NCBI GenBank assembly: GCA_029856055.1
Contig: JAHQWF010000093.1
Coordinates: 1 to 6,926 of the forward strand
Source of the DNA: Candidatus Njordarchaeota archaeon
GTDB taxonomy: Archaea > Asgardarchaeota > Njordarchaeia > Njordarchaeales > Njordarchaeaceae
Length of the DNA stretch: 6,926 bases
Direction: 5' to 3'
Each line of letters opens with the position of its first letter. The first letter of the stretch is position 1. Both the position numbers and the translations under genes were made by a program. The notes beneath the pieces were generated by a model, which was not told where the DNA came from, ran no database searches, and saw only the letters and a list, made by a program, of their open reading frames with translations. Shown piece after piece: positions 1 through 5,692 of the stretch.

Positions 1-1
1 A

Positions 2-97
2 GTGTCTCTAAACCGCCCTGATTTAAGACATGCTAGGGCGCTTGGCCATCTTATTTCGGACATGGGGCTACATGCATCCTTGATAAGGCTTAAATAA
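2..97 (+). CDS. possible C-terminal end of an unidentified protein (partial, cut by window edge)
   Basis: This frame stays open from the window edge to a TAA at 95-97, giving 31 residues that look like soluble amphipathic helices ending in HASLIRLK. No membrane segment is visible, so it does not look like the tail of a PTS EIIC, and I do not recognise the family. The segment is clearly richer in GC than the AT-rich DNA that follows, which fits the end of a gene at about 100. The evidence is weak: 31 open codons can occur by chance, and the minus strand is also open here from an ATG at 63 to the edge (21 codons beginning MSEIRWPSAL), with a TATA-like palindrome about 30 bases upstream. So this could instead be the start of a leaderless divergent gene. 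Sequence left of the window would settle it. Confidence 0.35.
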   Translation: MSLNRPDLRHARALGHLISDMGLHASLIRLK

Positions 98-100
98 GCC
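87..100. repeat. short AT-centred palindrome at the end of the left-edge gene
   Basis: GGCTTAAATAAGCC is an inverted repeat with 6-base arms and a 2-base centre, overlapping the putative stop codon at 95-97. On the plus strand it could help end transcription. On the minus strand the inner TTATTTAA resembles a TATA box for the alternative ATG at 63. The function is not resolved. Confidence 0.3.
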
Positions 101-167
101 ACCAAATATTACACATTTAGAGAGAAATTAATAATTATAGAATTTTCGTTAGATTTTATGAGTAAAG

Positions 168-201
168 TTAATATATTAAATACAACTTTTCTAATAAATT
201 A
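168..201 (+). promoter_or_regulatory. candidate promoter region of the PTS-kinase operon
   Basis: Two TATA-like stretches, TTAATATATTAAA at 168-180 and CTAATAAATTA at 191-201, lie 50 to 80 bases upstream of the EIIB start. With archaeal spacing (initiation about 26 bases after the TATA centre) they would give leaders of roughly 50 or 29 bases, both containing the ribosome binding site at 240. The whole region is so AT-rich that the exact box cannot be chosen by eye. Confidence 0.3.
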
Positions 202-225
202 TGTAGATCAAAATAAAATTAATAT

Positions 226-239
226 ACATGTTTGCATGT
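226..239. promoter_or_regulatory. inverted repeat just upstream of the EIIB ribosome binding site (possible operator)
   Basis: ACATG-TTTG-CATGT has perfect 5-base arms around a 4-base centre and ends directly beside the GGTGA at 240-244. A repressor bound here, or an RNA stem formed here, would affect expression of the PTS operon. It is short and could be chance. Confidence 0.25.
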
Positions 240-244
240 GGTGA
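240..244 (+). promoter_or_regulatory. ribosome binding site of the EIIB gene
   Basis: GGTGA matches the archaeal anti-Shine-Dalgarno (complement UCACC) and sits 6 bases before the ATG at 251. It sets the pattern by which the non-ATG starts elsewhere in the window were chosen. Confidence 0.8.
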
Positions 245-250
245 AATATT

Positions 251-562
251 ATGGCGAAATATGTGGTTTACATAGCTTGCGGATCTGCTGCTGCTTCTGC
301 AAATGTTGTAAAGGGCAGAGTTGCTAAGATGTTTGAGGATGCTAAGCTTGATGTTGATCTAAGAATTGCTAGGATTTCTGAAATTCCCCAAATAGCTAAA
401 GAGGTAAAACCAGATCTAGTTATTATAACTACTGGTAAGATTATGAAGAAGGGTTGGCCAGAGGATATCCCAGTAGTAAGTGGCTTACCTTTCATGACAA
501 TGGTTGGTATGCAGAAGGCTTTTGAGGAAATAGCGAAGATACTTAAGTCTAAGAAGAAATAA
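251..562 (+). CDS. PTS EIIB component, galactitol family
   Basis: This is a soluble cytoplasmic EIIB domain of 103 residues, a normal length for the stand-alone galactitol-type protein. In the phosphotransferase system EIIB takes phosphate from EIIA on a cysteine and passes it to the sugar held by EIIC. The active cysteine is visible as Cys10 at the end of the first beta strand, in VYIACGSAAASANVV, which follows the GatB-type pattern of a CG-rich loop leading into a helix. The C-terminal part PVVSGLPFMTMVGMQKAFEE matches the conserved end of GatB-like proteins, and the tail is very lysine-rich. The ATG is supported by GGTGA 6 bases upstream. It is the first gene of an operon with EIIA and an FGGY kinase. 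The sugar cannot be told from EIIB; the membrane EIIC is not in the window. Ascorbate- or other lactose-fold EIIB types are less likely. Confidence 0.88.
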   Translation: MAKYVVYIACGSAAASANVVKGRVAKMFEDAKLDVDLRIARISEIPQIAKEVKPDLVIITTGKIMKKGWPEDIPVVSGLPFMTMVGMQKAFEEIAKILKSKKK

Positions 563-573
563 CTCTTGTTCTA

Positions 574-583
574 TTTCTTTTTT
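574..583 (+). terminator. T-rich tract between EIIB and EIIA (possible partial terminator)
   Basis: TTTCTTTTTT follows the EIIB stop codon by 11 bases and ends 3 bases before the EIIA ribosome binding site. Archaeal RNA polymerase can terminate at such U-tracts without a hairpin, so part of the transcripts may stop here and leave more EIIB than EIIA and kinase. Termination is inferred, not shown. Confidence 0.35.
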
Positions 584-586
584 ATT

Positions 587-590
587 GGTG
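587..590 (+). promoter_or_regulatory. ribosome binding site that sets the EIIA start at TTG 597
   Basis: GGTG lies 6 bases before TTG 597, the same spacing as for EIIB and RuBisCO. It overlaps the earlier in-frame TTG 585 and GTG 588, so these cannot be served by it. Confidence 0.65.
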
Positions 591-596
591 TGTATT

Positions 597-1076
597 TTGA
601 GTAATGATAGTATTGATATTATTGTATATGATAAGGCTCAAGCTAGTGATTGGGAGGGTTTGCTTAGGGAGTTAAGTAGATTTCTTCATGATCGGGGCTA
701 TGTTAAAGATACTTATGAGGAAGCTATTATTAAGAGGGAGAATGAGGTTCCAACGGGTTTGGAGGTTCCAGGTAAAGTTAATGTTGCCATCCCTCATGCT
801 GATGTGGATCACGTTAATAAGCAAGCTTTAATCATTCATATCCTTGATAAGCCAATTAAATTTAAGAGAATGGATGATCCTGATCAATATATCGATATTG
901 AATTGGTTTTATTGCTTGTTATCAAGCATCCAGAGGGTTATGTCAAGTTTCTATCTAAATTAACTGAATTATTTCAGGATGATCACTTTGTTGAATTAAT
1001 TAAGAGAAAGGATTATAATGGTTTAGCCGAGTATATCAAGGAGAAAGCTCTTGTAGCTATGGAGAAAGGCGAATAA
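597..1076 (+). CDS. PTS EIIA component, galactitol/fructose family (PTS_EIIA_2 fold)
   Basis: This is a cytoplasmic EIIA domain of 159 residues, which takes phosphate from HPr on a histidine and hands it to EIIB. The key motif is NVAIPHADVDHV, where His67 (counting from TTG 597) is the expected phosphorylated residue of the IPH signature. The stretch PTGLEVPGKVNVAIPHAD fits the galactitol branch, which agrees with the GatB-type EIIB upstream. The C-terminal part, with LLLVIKHPEGYVKFLSKL and LTELFQDD, has the usual strand and helix pattern of the family. TTG 597 is chosen because GGTG lies 6 bases upstream; starting at TTG 585 or GTG 588 would add only 3 or 4 residues. The gene follows EIIB by 34 bases and ends 1 base before the kinase start, so EIIA and kinase are almost certainly co-transcribed. 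A purely regulatory EIIA (PtsN type) is a less likely alternative. Confidence 0.87.
   Translation: MSNDSIDIIVYDKAQASDWEGLLRELSRFLHDRGYVKDTYEEAIIKRENEVPTGLEVPGKVNVAIPHADVDHVNKQALIIHILDKPIKFKRMDDPDQYIDIELVLLLVIKHPEGYVKFLSKLTELFQDDHFVELIKRKDYNGLAEYIKEKALVAMEKGE
1068..1072 (+). promoter_or_regulatory. Shine-Dalgarno-like site of the kinase gene
   Basis: GGCGA, one mismatch from GGTGA, lies inside the last codons of EIIA, 5 bases before TTG 1078. With the 1-base gap between the genes, it points to coupled translation. Confidence 0.45.
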
Positions 1077-1077
1077 G

Positions 1078-2523
1078 TTGACATATGTGGGAATAGATAT
1101 TGGAAGTAAAAGGGCAAAAATTGTAGTTGTTGAAGGCGATGGGACTCTAATTGATTCAAGATCGATAGATATATCAGATCTTATTCGTCGTCCTAAACCT
1201 GCTTGGGCTGAAAGAGATGATTTACTTATTTGGGAACGAATAAAGCCAGTGATTAAAAAACTAAAAGGTATTGATAAAGTAGAAGCTGTTTGTATTGATG
1301 GGACAAGTGGAACTATAATTCCTGTTGATTCTGATTTAAAGCCTATTTGCCATGCACTCCTTTATAGTGATTCTAGAGCTGTTGAAGAAGCAAAAGAATT
1401 GAGGGAGAAAAGCAAAAAAGCGAGAAATTATGAGGAATTTTTACCGATAGCGCCTTATCTAGTTATTCCTAAAATTATGTGGTTAAGAAAACACTTCTAC
1501 AAATTTAATGAAATATACAAAATCCTTCATGAAAATGATTTCTTTTCAATGCTTCTAACAGATGAAATAGCGACTTCTCCAAATATTGCCGGCAAATCTC
1601 ATGCAGATATAATTACCGGTGAATACATCAAAGAGATCTATGAGGATGTAGATATAGACATACAGTTAATGCCAGAAATCAAAGCTGTTGGTGACAAGAT
1701 AGGCTATGTGACATCCAAGGCGAGCCAAGAGACAGGTATCCCTGAAGGAGTACCAGTAATTAATGGTGTGACTGATTCTAGTGCTGGAGATGTAGCTACT
1801 GGTACCATTGATGTAGGTATAGTGAATGTTAATGTTGGTACTACACTAGTTGTTCACGGAGTGGTTGATAAGGTTAATCCTGATCCAAAGAAAAGAATAT
1901 ATTATAAGTCATATTTCGAAAAGAGATATTTGGTTGGTGGAGCTACTAATGCTGGAACAATTCCTTTTGACGCGCTTAGTAAACTTCTCAATACTCCTTT
2001 GGGGGAACTTGAGAAATTAGCTGAGAATGTTCCGCGTGGGTCAGATGGATTAATTGCTCAGACACAATGGATTGGTACAAGGATCCCCGAAAGCAATCCA
2101 AACATGCTTGGTTTCTTTTTAAATATAACAGAGAATAATTTTACTCCAGGTCACCTTTATAGAAGCTTACTGGAAGGCAATGCATTTGTCTTATATATGT
2201 TATTAAAGATTATCGAAGAAGTAGCTGAGATGGAATTCAAGGAGATAAGAACTATTGGTGGTGGCGCTAAGAGTAGACTTCAGAACAAAATATTTGCTGA
2301 AGTCACTGGAAAAACCGTTAAATTTATAGAAGAGAGTGAGCCAGCAACCGGTTCAGCGATAATTGCTATATGGGGCCTCAATAGGGAGATAGGGATTGGT
2401 GAGATAGCTAGCAAATTCATTAAAGTTACAGATATTTTCGAACCCGATAAAGAATACAGGGAGTATAAAGAGAATATGGAAAAATTATTTAAAGCTATGG
2501 AGCTTTTATCAACAATTTTCTGA
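1078..2523 (+). CDS. FGGY-family carbohydrate kinase, D-ribulose kinase-like
   Basis: This is a full-length FGGY sugar kinase of 481 residues, which transfers the ATP gamma-phosphate to a sugar or polyol. The N-terminal domain opens with the phosphate-binding GIDIGSKRAK (Asp7). Next come IDGTSGTIIPVD (73-84) and ALLYSDSRA (93-101), which resemble the DGTSxT and MYNDAR motifs of the plant/cyanobacterial D-ribulose kinase group (SePSK, AtXK-1) more than classical xylulokinase. The second domain carries GVTDSSAGDVATG with the likely catalytic base Asp233, NVGTTLVV (252-259), the adenosine-site IGGGAKSRLQ (393-402) and ATGSAIIA (423-430). TTG 1078 is taken as start because the first beta strand TYVGID begins right after it. 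It lies 1 base after EIIA and ends 2 bases before the opposing HPr stop codon. The family is sure; D-ribulose as substrate is inference, and xylulose, a polyol or a sugar phosphate from the PTS remain possible. Confidence 0.88.
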   Translation: MTYVGIDIGSKRAKIVVVEGDGTLIDSRSIDISDLIRRPKPAWAERDDLLIWERIKPVIKKLKGIDKVEAVCIDGTSGTIIPVDSDLKPICHALLYSDSRAVEEAKELREKSKKARNYEEFLPIAPYLVIPKIMWLRKHFYKFNEIYKILHENDFFSMLLTDEIATSPNIAGKSHADIITGEYIKEIYEDVDIDIQLMPEIKAVGDKIGYVTSKASQETGIPEGVPVINGVTDSSAGDVATGTIDVGIVNVNVGTTLVVHGVVDKVNPDPKKRIYYKSYFEKRYLVGGATNAGTIPFDALSKLLNTPLGELEKLAENVPRGSDGLIAQTQWIGTRIPESNPNMLGFFLNITENNFTPGHLYRSLLEGNAFVLYMLLKIIEEVAEMEFKEIRTIGGGAKSRLQNKIFAEVTGKTVKFIEESEPATGSAIIAIWGLNREIGIGEIASKFIKVTDIFEPDKEYREYKENMEKLFKAMELLSTIF

Positions 2524-2525
2524 AT

Positions 2526-2798
2526 TTATTCTTCTCCAAATTTATTATTGATTAATTCTACTAATGTTTTTATTGCTTCTTCTGCATCTTCACCCTCAGC
2601 TATAATATGTATCTGATCACCTTTCTCTGCTCCCAGAGATAATACACTTAAAATATTTTTCGCATCTGCTACTTTCCCGTTTTTCGTCACAGTTATTTTG
2701 CTCTTGAACTTCTTAGCTGTTCTAACAAACAATGATGCAGGTCTAGCATGTAATCCAACTTTATTCATGAGAGTTACCATTGCTTCTGCCTTTGGCAA
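2526..2798 (-). CDS. ptsH: HPr, phosphocarrier protein of the PTS
   Basis: This is a single HPr domain of 90 residues, the small cytoplasmic carrier that moves phosphate from enzyme I to EIIA. The phosphorylation site is plain: NKVGLHARPAS, with the active histidine at residue 17. The helix motif AKNILSVLSLGAEKGDQI matches the second conserved HPr region, but the place of the regulatory serine of Firmicutes HPr (Ser46) holds Asn48, so control by HPr kinase is not expected. TTG 2798 is chosen because GGTGA (2808-2804) lies 5 bases before it; the GTG at 2807 falls inside that site, and ATG 2780 would give a shortened first strand. The gene lies 55 bases downstream of RuBisCO with its own TATA-like box, and converges with the kinase. 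With EIIA and EIIB it indicates a working PTS, although enzyme I is not in the window. Confidence 0.93.
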   Translation of the reverse strand: MPKAEAMVTLMNKVGLHARPASLFVRTAKKFKSKITVTKNGKVADAKNILSVLSLGAEKGDQIHIIAEGEDAEEAIKTLVELINNKFGEE

Positions 2799-2803
2799 CC
2801 TAT

Positions 2804-2808
2804 TCACC
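2804..2808 (-). promoter_or_regulatory. ribosome binding site that sets the HPr start at TTG 2798
   Basis: Read on the minus strand, GGTGA is followed by 5 bases and then TTG. It overlaps the in-frame GTG at 2807-2805, which argues against that codon as the start. Confidence 0.65.
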
Positions 2809-2819
2809 TTTGGATTGAT

Positions 2820-2834
2820 AGAAAAAGGAAAGAA
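2820..2834 (-). terminator. pyrimidine/T-rich tract downstream of RuBisCO
   Basis: On the minus strand the gap after the RuBisCO stop carries TTTCTTTCCTTTTTC, a U-rich tract of the kind where archaeal RNA polymerase can terminate. It lies just after the TATA-like box of HPr, near the expected HPr initiation point, so it may instead be the start region of the HPr transcript. Confidence 0.3.
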
Positions 2835-2840
2835 ATGATT

Positions 2841-2850
2841 ATTTATAAGT
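2841..2850 (-). promoter_or_regulatory. TATA-like box of the HPr gene
   Basis: On the minus strand ACTTATAAAT lies about 47 bases before the HPr TTG. Initiation about 26 bases downstream would give a leader of roughly 20 bases holding the GGTGA site, the same geometry as for RuBisCO. HPr can therefore be expressed independently of RuBisCO. Confidence 0.45.
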
Positions 2851-2853
2851 TTT

Positions 2854-4116
2854 TTATACAGGGATTATATAGTGCCATTTCTTTAGTGCTTCCTCTAACT
2901 CCTTTGATTTCTTAGCGGCCTCCTCCAGAGATATACCTTCTAAGTAGGCTGAAATAGAATCTCTAACTGCTTTAGCACCGGCTTTAGGACCGCTTGGATG
3001 ACCAAGTACTCCTCCCCCAACTTGTATAAATAAGTCTACACTACCATTAGTTTCAAGCACTTTCGGGATCAATCCAGGATGTAAACCTCCAGAAGCAACG
3101 GGAAATGTTTTCTTTATGTGGTACCAATTGCTATAGAGGAACTTATTTATTTCCAAAACATCTTTAGCAGGCCCTTCTAATTTCCCATATATAGCTCCAG
3201 TATGAATATTATCTACACCTATTAGCCTTGCTAACTTTGCGACAACATACATTCTTATTCCATGTTTTTTATTCCTAGTAAATGCCGCGTGCATGGCCCT
3301 GTGAGCATATATAGCTAATTTTAGATCGTGACAAAACTCTCTCATATATTGTAGAGCAGCCCAACCCACAGTAATTATATCAATCATCACGTACTCTCCA
3401 CCCAGATCTGCTACTAGCTTAGCTCTCTTTTCCATCTCCTTTACAGGAGCTGTTATGTTTATAAGATAACCTTTCCTCTCTCCAGTTTCATCCTCAACCT
3501 TTTCCCTTATCTTAAATACTTTTACAGCTCTGTCCTCAAATTTATTGAATTTCAAGCTACCTAAGTTCTCATCGTCTTTAATAAAATCGATACCACCGCT
3601 TAAAATCTCGTACGAGACCTCTGCATACTCATCTGGATCATAACCTATCTTAGGCTTTGGAACCGTTGCGGTTAGAGGCCTGCCATGGATTTTAAAAATT
3701 GATCTAATTCCATCAATTCCGTACTCTGGACCAAGATAATCTTTAACATATTCCTCTGGCAACTCTATATCAAGTAATCTTAAATTCTTAACAGCTTTCA
3801 TACCGAAAATATTACCAGCTACGCCAGAAAGCAATTGAGGTATACTTCCAGGCTCCCATAAATCTAAAGGATAAGCAACCTTTATAACGTTACCATTTAT
3901 CTCATATACCTTGGCCATTAATTTATTAATTCTCTCTGGTAATCTGGATAGCGTAGTCCACGTCCCAACACTGCTTTCAGAAGCAACTCGACCTGCAGCT
4001 TCTTCCATTGAAATTCCTTCAGCTGGCTCAACGTAGAAATGAGCAATTATATCTGTTTTACTTGGCTTGTAATCTAGATCTAGAAAATCCAGATACCAAT
4101 CGATTTTCTCTTCCAT
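2854..4116 (-). CDS. rbcL: ribulose-1,5-bisphosphate carboxylase/oxygenase large chain, archaeal form III
   Basis: This 420-residue protein is a complete form III RuBisCO, which joins CO2 and ribulose-1,5-bisphosphate to give two 3-phosphoglycerates. All catalytic positions of true RuBisCO can be read: Glu48, Thr52 and Trp53 in SESSVGTWTT; Asn102 in GNIFG; Lys154 and Lys156 in VPKPKIG; the carbamylated Lys180 with Asp182 and Glu183 in DFIKDDEN; His272, Arg273 and His276 in AHRAMH; His305; loop-6 Lys312 in GKLEG; Ser342 in VASGG; and GGG 367-369. So it is not a form IV RuBisCO-like protein. The PKPKIG version of the active-site strand and the length fit archaeal form III. Such enzymes usually act in AMP/nucleoside salvage with AMP phosphorylase and ribose-1,5-bisphosphate isomerase; neither is here, nor is a phosphoribulokinase. 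ATG 4116 is supported by GGTGA 6 bases upstream. HPr follows directly. Confidence 0.96.
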   Translation of the reverse strand: MEEKIDWYLDFLDLDYKPSKTDIIAHFYVEPAEGISMEEAAGRVASESSVGTWTTLSRLPERINKLMAKVYEINGNVIKVAYPLDLWEPGSIPQLLSGVAGNIFGMKAVKNLRLLDIELPEEYVKDYLGPEYGIDGIRSIFKIHGRPLTATVPKPKIGYDPDEYAEVSYEILSGGIDFIKDDENLGSLKFNKFEDRAVKVFKIREKVEDETGERKGYLINITAPVKEMEKRAKLVADLGGEYVMIDIITVGWAALQYMREFCHDLKLAIYAHRAMHAAFTRNKKHGIRMYVVAKLARLIGVDNIHTGAIYGKLEGPAKDVLEINKFLYSNWYHIKKTFPVASGGLHPGLIPKVLETNGSVDLFIQVGGGVLGHPSGPKAGAKAVRDSISAYLEGISLEEAAKKSKELEEALKKWHYIIPV

Positions 4117-4122
4117 TTTTAA

Positions 4123-4127
4123 TCACC
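4123..4127 (-). promoter_or_regulatory. ribosome binding site of RuBisCO
   Basis: Read on the minus strand, GGTGA is part of AGGTGATT and lies 6 bases before ATG 4116. It is the strongest Shine-Dalgarno site in the window. Confidence 0.8.
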
Positions 4128-4158
4128 TTTCGTTACGAGAAACATCAGTAAGTGAAGT

Positions 4159-4170
4159 TATTTAAATATT
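4159..4170 (-). promoter_or_regulatory. TATA-like box of RuBisCO
   Basis: On the minus strand AATATTTAAATA lies about 48 bases before the RuBisCO ATG. Initiation about 26 bases downstream would give a leader of roughly 20 bases that includes the ribosome binding site. This suggests RuBisCO is transcribed separately from citrate synthase. Confidence 0.5.
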
Positions 4171-4260
4171 CATTCAGAAGGAATCTTCACGAAAATAATT
4201 ACCTATATTTAATTAGTAGAGTTACGGAATCAATATAGTGTTTTTCCAATGCAATATAAA

Positions 4261-4290
4261 TAAAATAATGAAGATATTTACTTTATCTTC
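4261..4290 (-). terminator. weak hairpin plus T-rich run at the end of citrate synthase
   Basis: On the minus strand GAAGATA (4290-4284) and TATCTTC (4276-4270) form 7-base arms around a 7-base loop that contains the stop codon. The T-rich ATTATTTTA follows. The stem has only two G-C pairs, so in a thermophile the T-rich run is more likely to matter than the hairpin. Confidence 0.3.
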
Positions 4291-5471
4291 TCTAGAATCT
4301 CTAATCTCTCCTCGAGAGGTACACATCTCTCATCCATTGGCAGATACTTCTTTTCTAACTCACCGATATAGAGCGCCCTAGGCCTAATAATCCTATTCTC
4401 GGTCCAATACTCTAAGACATGTCCGGTCCAACCAACAATACGTGCCATCGCGAATATAGTTGTGAATAGATCAGATGGAATTCCTAAGTGATGGTAAACG
4501 ATGCCTGAGAAGAAATCCACATTAGTGAATACCTTCTTTTCGGATAACTCTCTTAAAACCACTTCTTCAATTTTAACTGCTGTTTCATATAATGTCATAT
4601 CACCCTTCTTCTCACTTAGCATCCTAGCATACTCTTTTAATATCTTTGCTCTAGGGTCATAAGCTTTATAAACTCTATGTCCGAATCCCATTATTCTCTC
4701 TTTCTTAGCTAGCTTCCTTAAAACATAACTCTCAGCATTCTCATGGCTACCAACCTCCATTATCATCCTCAATGCTCTCTCATTTGCTCCACCATGCAAC
4801 GGTCCCTTTAGTGCGCTAATTCCCGAAACAACCGCAGAATATATATCTGATAGAGTAGATGCAGTTACTAACGCTGCGAAAGTTGATGCATTCATTCCAT
4901 GTTCAGCATGTAATATTAATGCAACATCCATTACTTTACTAGATAGCTCATCTGGTTTCTCACCATTCAACATATATAGGAAATTAGCTGCATGATCCAG
5001 ATCATTTGTCGGTTCTATTGGATCCTGATTATTTCTTATCCTATGCCAGGCAGCCACAATAGTTGGAGCTTTAGCTAAAATTCTCATCGCCTTCCTAATA
5101 TTTGCTATCGAAGACATATCCTCAAGCTCTGGATCATATGTTGCTGCTGCTGATATACCTATTTTAAGTATATCCATTGGATGAGCCTTCTTCGGTACTC
5201 TCTTCATCAAGTCTATAAGCTCATCTGGAATCCACCTAAAGGACACTAAAATGCTTTTAAATTTGCTTAACTCGTCTTTCTTAGGTAATCTGCCGTACCA
5301 GAGTAGAAAAGTAGTTTCTTCAAATGTTGAGTGCTTAGCTAAATCTTCTATTCTATAGCCTCTGTAATACAATCTACCATTTTGCCCATCAATCCAACTT
5401 ATTCTAGTTTCCTTAACATAAACTTCATCTAAACCTTTTTTAACTTCAACCTGAGGCATAGAAATAGACAT
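4278..5471 (-). CDS. gltA: citrate synthase
   Basis: This protein makes citrate from acetyl-CoA and oxaloacetate; archaeal members often also take propionyl-CoA (2-methylcitrate synthase). It has 397 residues, close to other archaeal enzymes, with no extra domain. The catalytic triad is present: His191 in LHAEHGMNAS, His226 in GPLHGGANE and Asp319 in NVDFFSG. The other family signatures are MGFGHRVYKAYDPR (with His265) and the C-terminal GHVLEYW and IIRPRALYIG. The start is set at ATG 5471, where MSISMPQVEV begins and a GGTG lies 8 bases upstream. The frame is open 16 codons further to ATG 5519, but that AT-rich stretch has no ribosome binding site and no typical citrate synthase sequence. 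The next ATG at 5459 is also possible. It is divergent from isocitrate dehydrogenase across an AT-rich promoter region, so the two may be regulated together. Confidence 0.95.
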   Translation of the reverse strand: MSISMPQVEVKKGLDEVYVKETRISWIDGQNGRLYYRGYRIEDLAKHSTFEETTFLLWYGRLPKKDELSKFKSILVSFRWIPDELIDLMKRVPKKAHPMDILKIGISAAATYDPELEDMSSIANIRKAMRILAKAPTIVAAWHRIRNNQDPIEPTNDLDHAANFLYMLNGEKPDELSSKVMDVALILHAEHGMNASTFAALVTASTLSDIYSAVVSGISALKGPLHGGANERALRMIMEVGSHENAESYVLRKLAKKERIMGFGHRVYKAYDPRAKILKEYARMLSEKKGDMTLYETAVKIEEVVLRELSEKKVFTNVDFFSGIVYHHLGIPSDLFTTIFAMARIVGWTGHVLEYWTENRIIRPRALYIGELEKKYLPMDERCVPLEERLEILEKIK

Positions 5472-5479
5472 GTTATTGA

Positions 5480-5483
5480 CACC
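5480..5483 (-). promoter_or_regulatory. ribosome binding site supporting the citrate synthase start at 5471
   Basis: Read on the minus strand, GGTG is followed by 8 bases and then ATG. The spacing is 2 to 3 bases longer than for the other genes here, so the assignment is less firm. Confidence 0.5.
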
Positions 5484-5680
5484 GATTTTTGTTATTTTAA
5501 TTCTTTGAATAATAAGCAAAAAATATTCAGAATTTAAACTTGATTATATACATATAGACTCCTAAATATTTTAAAATACCTTTAATTTAAATTGATTCCC
5601 AATTTTATTGCTGATAAAATTTAGGATTTTTTAACCAAACCTATACTTTGAATATACTTGAATAGATTTGTGGTAATCAT

Positions 5681-5692
5681 ACTATATAAATG
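5681..5692 (+). promoter_or_regulatory. well-formed TATA box not assigned to a known gene
   Basis: ACTATATAAATG is the best-looking plus-strand TATA box in the intergenic region. Its centre lies about 22 bases before an ATG at 5709 that opens a 17-codon frame ending at 5762. It could drive a small transcript, or give isocitrate dehydrogenase a leader of about 140 bases. Confidence 0.35.

Noticed and set aside
1..60. tRNA-like stretch on the minus strand (TGGCCAAGCG resembles a box A)
   Set aside because: No proper box B follows, the would-be acceptor stem is AT-rich and unpaired, and the CGCCCT/AGGGCG pairing (14-19 with 35-40) does not fit a cloverleaf.
268..495. Minus-strand open frame of 75 codons inside EIIB
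   Set aside because: It lies entirely opposite a clearly coding PTS EIIB gene with an intact active site, and its product has no recognisable features.
2854..4116. Form IV RuBisCO-like protein (methionine salvage type)
   Set aside because: All catalytic residues, including the carbamylated lysine, the loop-6 lysine and the DDE triad, are present.
5472..5519. Upstream extension of citrate synthase by 16 codons to ATG 5519
   Set aside because: The added residues are not typical of the family, and the only ribosome site (GGTG 5483-5480) lies inside the extension and serves ATG 5471.
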